Source: Parabacteroides timonensis (GTDB taxonomy: Bacteria; Bacteroidota; Bacteroidia; Bacteroidales; Tannerellaceae). From it: a stretch of DNA of 64,000 nt. Below are positions 62,492 to 64,000 of the stretch, one piece after another. The DNA is taken from contig NZ_LT669941.1 of assembly GCF_900128505.1 (NCBI RefSeq), positions 4,229,010 through 4,293,009 of the forward strand, in the 5' to 3' direction. The translations under genes and the position numbers were made by a program. The notes under the pieces are model-generated. The model was not told where the DNA came from, made no database searches, and worked only from the letters and a program-made list of their open reading frames with translations. The number at the start of each line of letters is the position of its first letter. The first letter of the stretch is position 1.

Positions 62492-64000
62492 ATGGAAACA
62501 TTCTATCTGTTCCTCGTAATTTTTCTTTTTGTACTGGCGGTATTTGACCTGTCGGTGGGAGTCAGTAATGACGCAGTAAACTTTCTTAATTCTGCAATCG
62601 GTTCGAGGGCCGCTTCTTTTAAAGTTATTATGGTAATTGCCGCGATAGGTATATTTGTCGGCGCCTCCTTGTCAAACGGTATGATGGATATTGCCCGGCA
62701 TGGGATTTATCAACCGCAACATTTCTTTTTCTCCGAGATTATGTGTATCCTGCTGGCCGTTATGCTAACGGATGTCGTGTTATTGGATATATTCAATTCA
62801 CTGGGGATGCCGACATCCACTACGGTATCATTGGTCTTTGAATTACTGGGAGGAACAGTCGCTATTGCACTGGTTAAGATCGCTCATTCCGACGGAGCTT
62901 TACAATTGGGAGACTTGTTGAATACAGATAAAGCATTTACCGTGATCCTGGCTATATTCCTTTCGGTGGCCATTGCTTTTTTCTTCGGATCGGTGGTGCA
63001 GTATCTGTCGCGTTTGATCTTTACCTTTAATTATAAGAAACATACGAAATACTTTATTGCATTGTTCGGTGGTCTTGCAGCTACTTCAATCATTTATTTT
63101 ATGTTGATAAAAGGATTGAAAGAGAGTTCCTTTATGGACGGCGAACTGAAAACACTTATATATAGTAATACCGATAAAGTGGTATGGGGGGCATTTATCT
63201 TTTTCACGATCCTGATGCAGGTACTTCACTGGTTGAAGGTGAATGTCTTTAAAGTAATTGTCCTGATGGGTACGTTTGCCCTGGCTTTGGCTTTTGCCGG
63301 TAACGACCTCGTGAACTTTATCGGCGTGCCGCTCGTAGGTTATTCCTCTTATATAGATTTGATGGCACAAGGTGGAACCACCACCACGGATACCTTCCTG
63401 ATGGGATCGTTGTTGGCTCCGGCGCAGACACCCTGGTATTTCCTGGTAGGCTCCGGTTTGGTGATGGTAATAGCATTAGCCACATCCAAGAAGGCTCATA
63501 GCGTAGTGAAAACTTCACTGGACCTGTCGCGCCAGTCGGATGGGAATGAGAATTTCGGTACTTCTCCGGTAGCACGAATGTTGGTACGTACCTGCAACAA
63601 TGCATCCAGTACAATTCTGAGTGTAGTTCCTCCCCGGGTAAAGGATTGGATCGACAGTCGTTTTAATAATGATGAGATTATACTTGAAGATAGAGCAAGT
63701 TTCGACCTGGTACGTGCTTCGGTCAATGTGGTTCTTTCGGGTCTGTTGATTGCCCTTGGTACTTCATTGAAGTTGCCGCTTTCCACTACTTATGTCGCTT
63801 TCATGGTCGCAATGGGTAGTTCGTTGGCCGACCGTGCCTGGGGACGTGAAAGCGCAGTTTATCGTATCACAGGTGTATTGTCCGTTATCGGTGGATGGTT
63901 TATTACTGCCGGTGCTGCGTTTACTATCTGTTTCCTGGTCGCTATGGTTATTTATTTCGGAGGCATTGCAGCGATGGCTGCCATGGTCGGGCTGGCTGTT
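62492..64000 (+). CDS. PiT-family inorganic phosphate transporter, 3' part outside window
   Basis: The first 503 residues of an inner-membrane phosphate permease of the PiT type. Family motifs are GVSNDAVNFLNSAIGSRAAS at the N-terminus, GMPTSTTVSLVFELLGGTVAIAL, and the repeat AFAGNDLVNFIGVPL in the second half, followed by LPLSTTYVAFMVAMGSSLADRAWG. About ten membrane helices are visible. It is divergent from the sigma gene and has the Pho-box-like repeats in front, which suggests phosphate-dependent control. The C-terminus lies beyond base 64000. Confidence 0.93.
   Translation, partial: METFYLFLVIFLFVLAVFDLSVGVSNDAVNFLNSAIGSRAASFKVIMVIAAIGIFVGASLSNGMMDIARHGIYQPQHFFFSEIMCILLAVMLTDVVLLDIFNSLGMPTSTTVSLVFELLGGTVAIALVKIAHSDGALQLGDLLNTDKAFTVILAIFLSVAIAFFFGSVVQYLSRLIFTFNYKKHTKYFIALFGGLAATSIIYFMLIKGLKESSFMDGELKTLIYSNTDKVVWGAFIFFTILMQVLHWLKVNVFKVIVLMGTFALALAFAGNDLVNFIGVPLVGYSSYIDLMAQGGTTTTDTFLMGSLLAPAQTPWYFLVGSGLVMVIALATSKKAHSVVKTSLDLSRQSDGNENFGTSPVARMLVRTCNNASSTILSVVPPRVKDWIDSRFNNDEIILEDRASFDLVRASVNVVLSGLLIALGTSLKLPLSTTYVAFMVAMGSSLADRAWGRESAVYRITGVLSVIGGWFITAGAAFTICFLVAMVIYFGGIAAMAAMVGLAV

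Overview
The window looks like chromosomal DNA from a gut Bacteroidales, most likely Parabacteroides or a close relative; the genus is an inference. It has four SusC-type or TonB-dependent sugar/corrinoid receptors plus a fifth outer-membrane barrel, two SusC/SusD pairs, two ECF-sigma/FecR-type anti-sigma modules, glycoside hydrolases of families 2, 20, 36 and 97, many lipoproteins and secreted enzymes, no obvious Shine-Dalgarno sequences, and many perfect copies of the Bacteroidales -7 promoter element TAnnTTTG. I recognise no tRNA, rRNA, CRISPR array or complete insertion sequence.

Layout. 1-3570: an ECF sigma / FecR / SusC locus on the minus strand; its SusC gene runs off the left edge. 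3791-6008: an S41-protease-like lipoprotein converging on an AraC-type regulator. 6139-22331: a plus-strand galactoside-utilisation locus holding an MFS sugar porter, a cytoplasmic DUF5107-TPR protein, a GH2 lipoprotein, SusC, SusD, a GH36 alpha-galactosidase and aldose 1-epimerase. 22332-24377: an accessory island with an inverted-repeat element, an Rpn-family PD-(D/E)XK nuclease, a 237-bp palindromic repeat (second copy at 10.8 kb) and the tail of a second, decayed rpn gene. 24378-46004: mostly core functions, including two secreted peptidases, two GH20 hexosaminidases, a DEAD-box helicase, a phosphatase lipoprotein, a SIS isomerase/PfkB kinase pair, an M16 peptidase, AGCS and NSS sodium symporters, an outer-membrane barrel, a flavin reductase, an ATPase, an HhH protein, LolD and TcdA. 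46078-52243: a corrinoid locus with two TonB-dependent receptors, each behind its own cobalamin riboswitch, and a CbiK-type chelatase made as a lipoprotein. 52376-52767: a nested inverted repeat. 52804-62356: a second sigma / FecR / SusC / SusD / GH97 locus. 62492-64000: a phosphate transporter running off the right edge.

How the parts work together. In the galactoside locus, SusC/SusD would import oligosaccharides. GH36 and GH2 would remove alpha- and beta-linked residues, GalM would equilibrate the sugar anomers, the MFS porter would carry the sugar inward, and the divergent AraC protein would sense it. In the GH97 locus the ECF sigma factor and FecR would form a cell-surface signalling loop. 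A 35/41-identical block in front of both the sigma gene and fecR is a strong candidate for the sigma factor's own promoter. In the corrinoid locus the receptors and the chelatase lipoprotein would be made only when cobalamin is scarce.

Most unusual points: the palindromic repeat whose homology begins inside the stop region of the rpn gene; the riboswitch-controlled chelatase lipoprotein; the duplicated sigma promoter; and three perfect TGTAACA boxes at exact 11-bp spacing before the phosphate transporter, which look like a Pho box.
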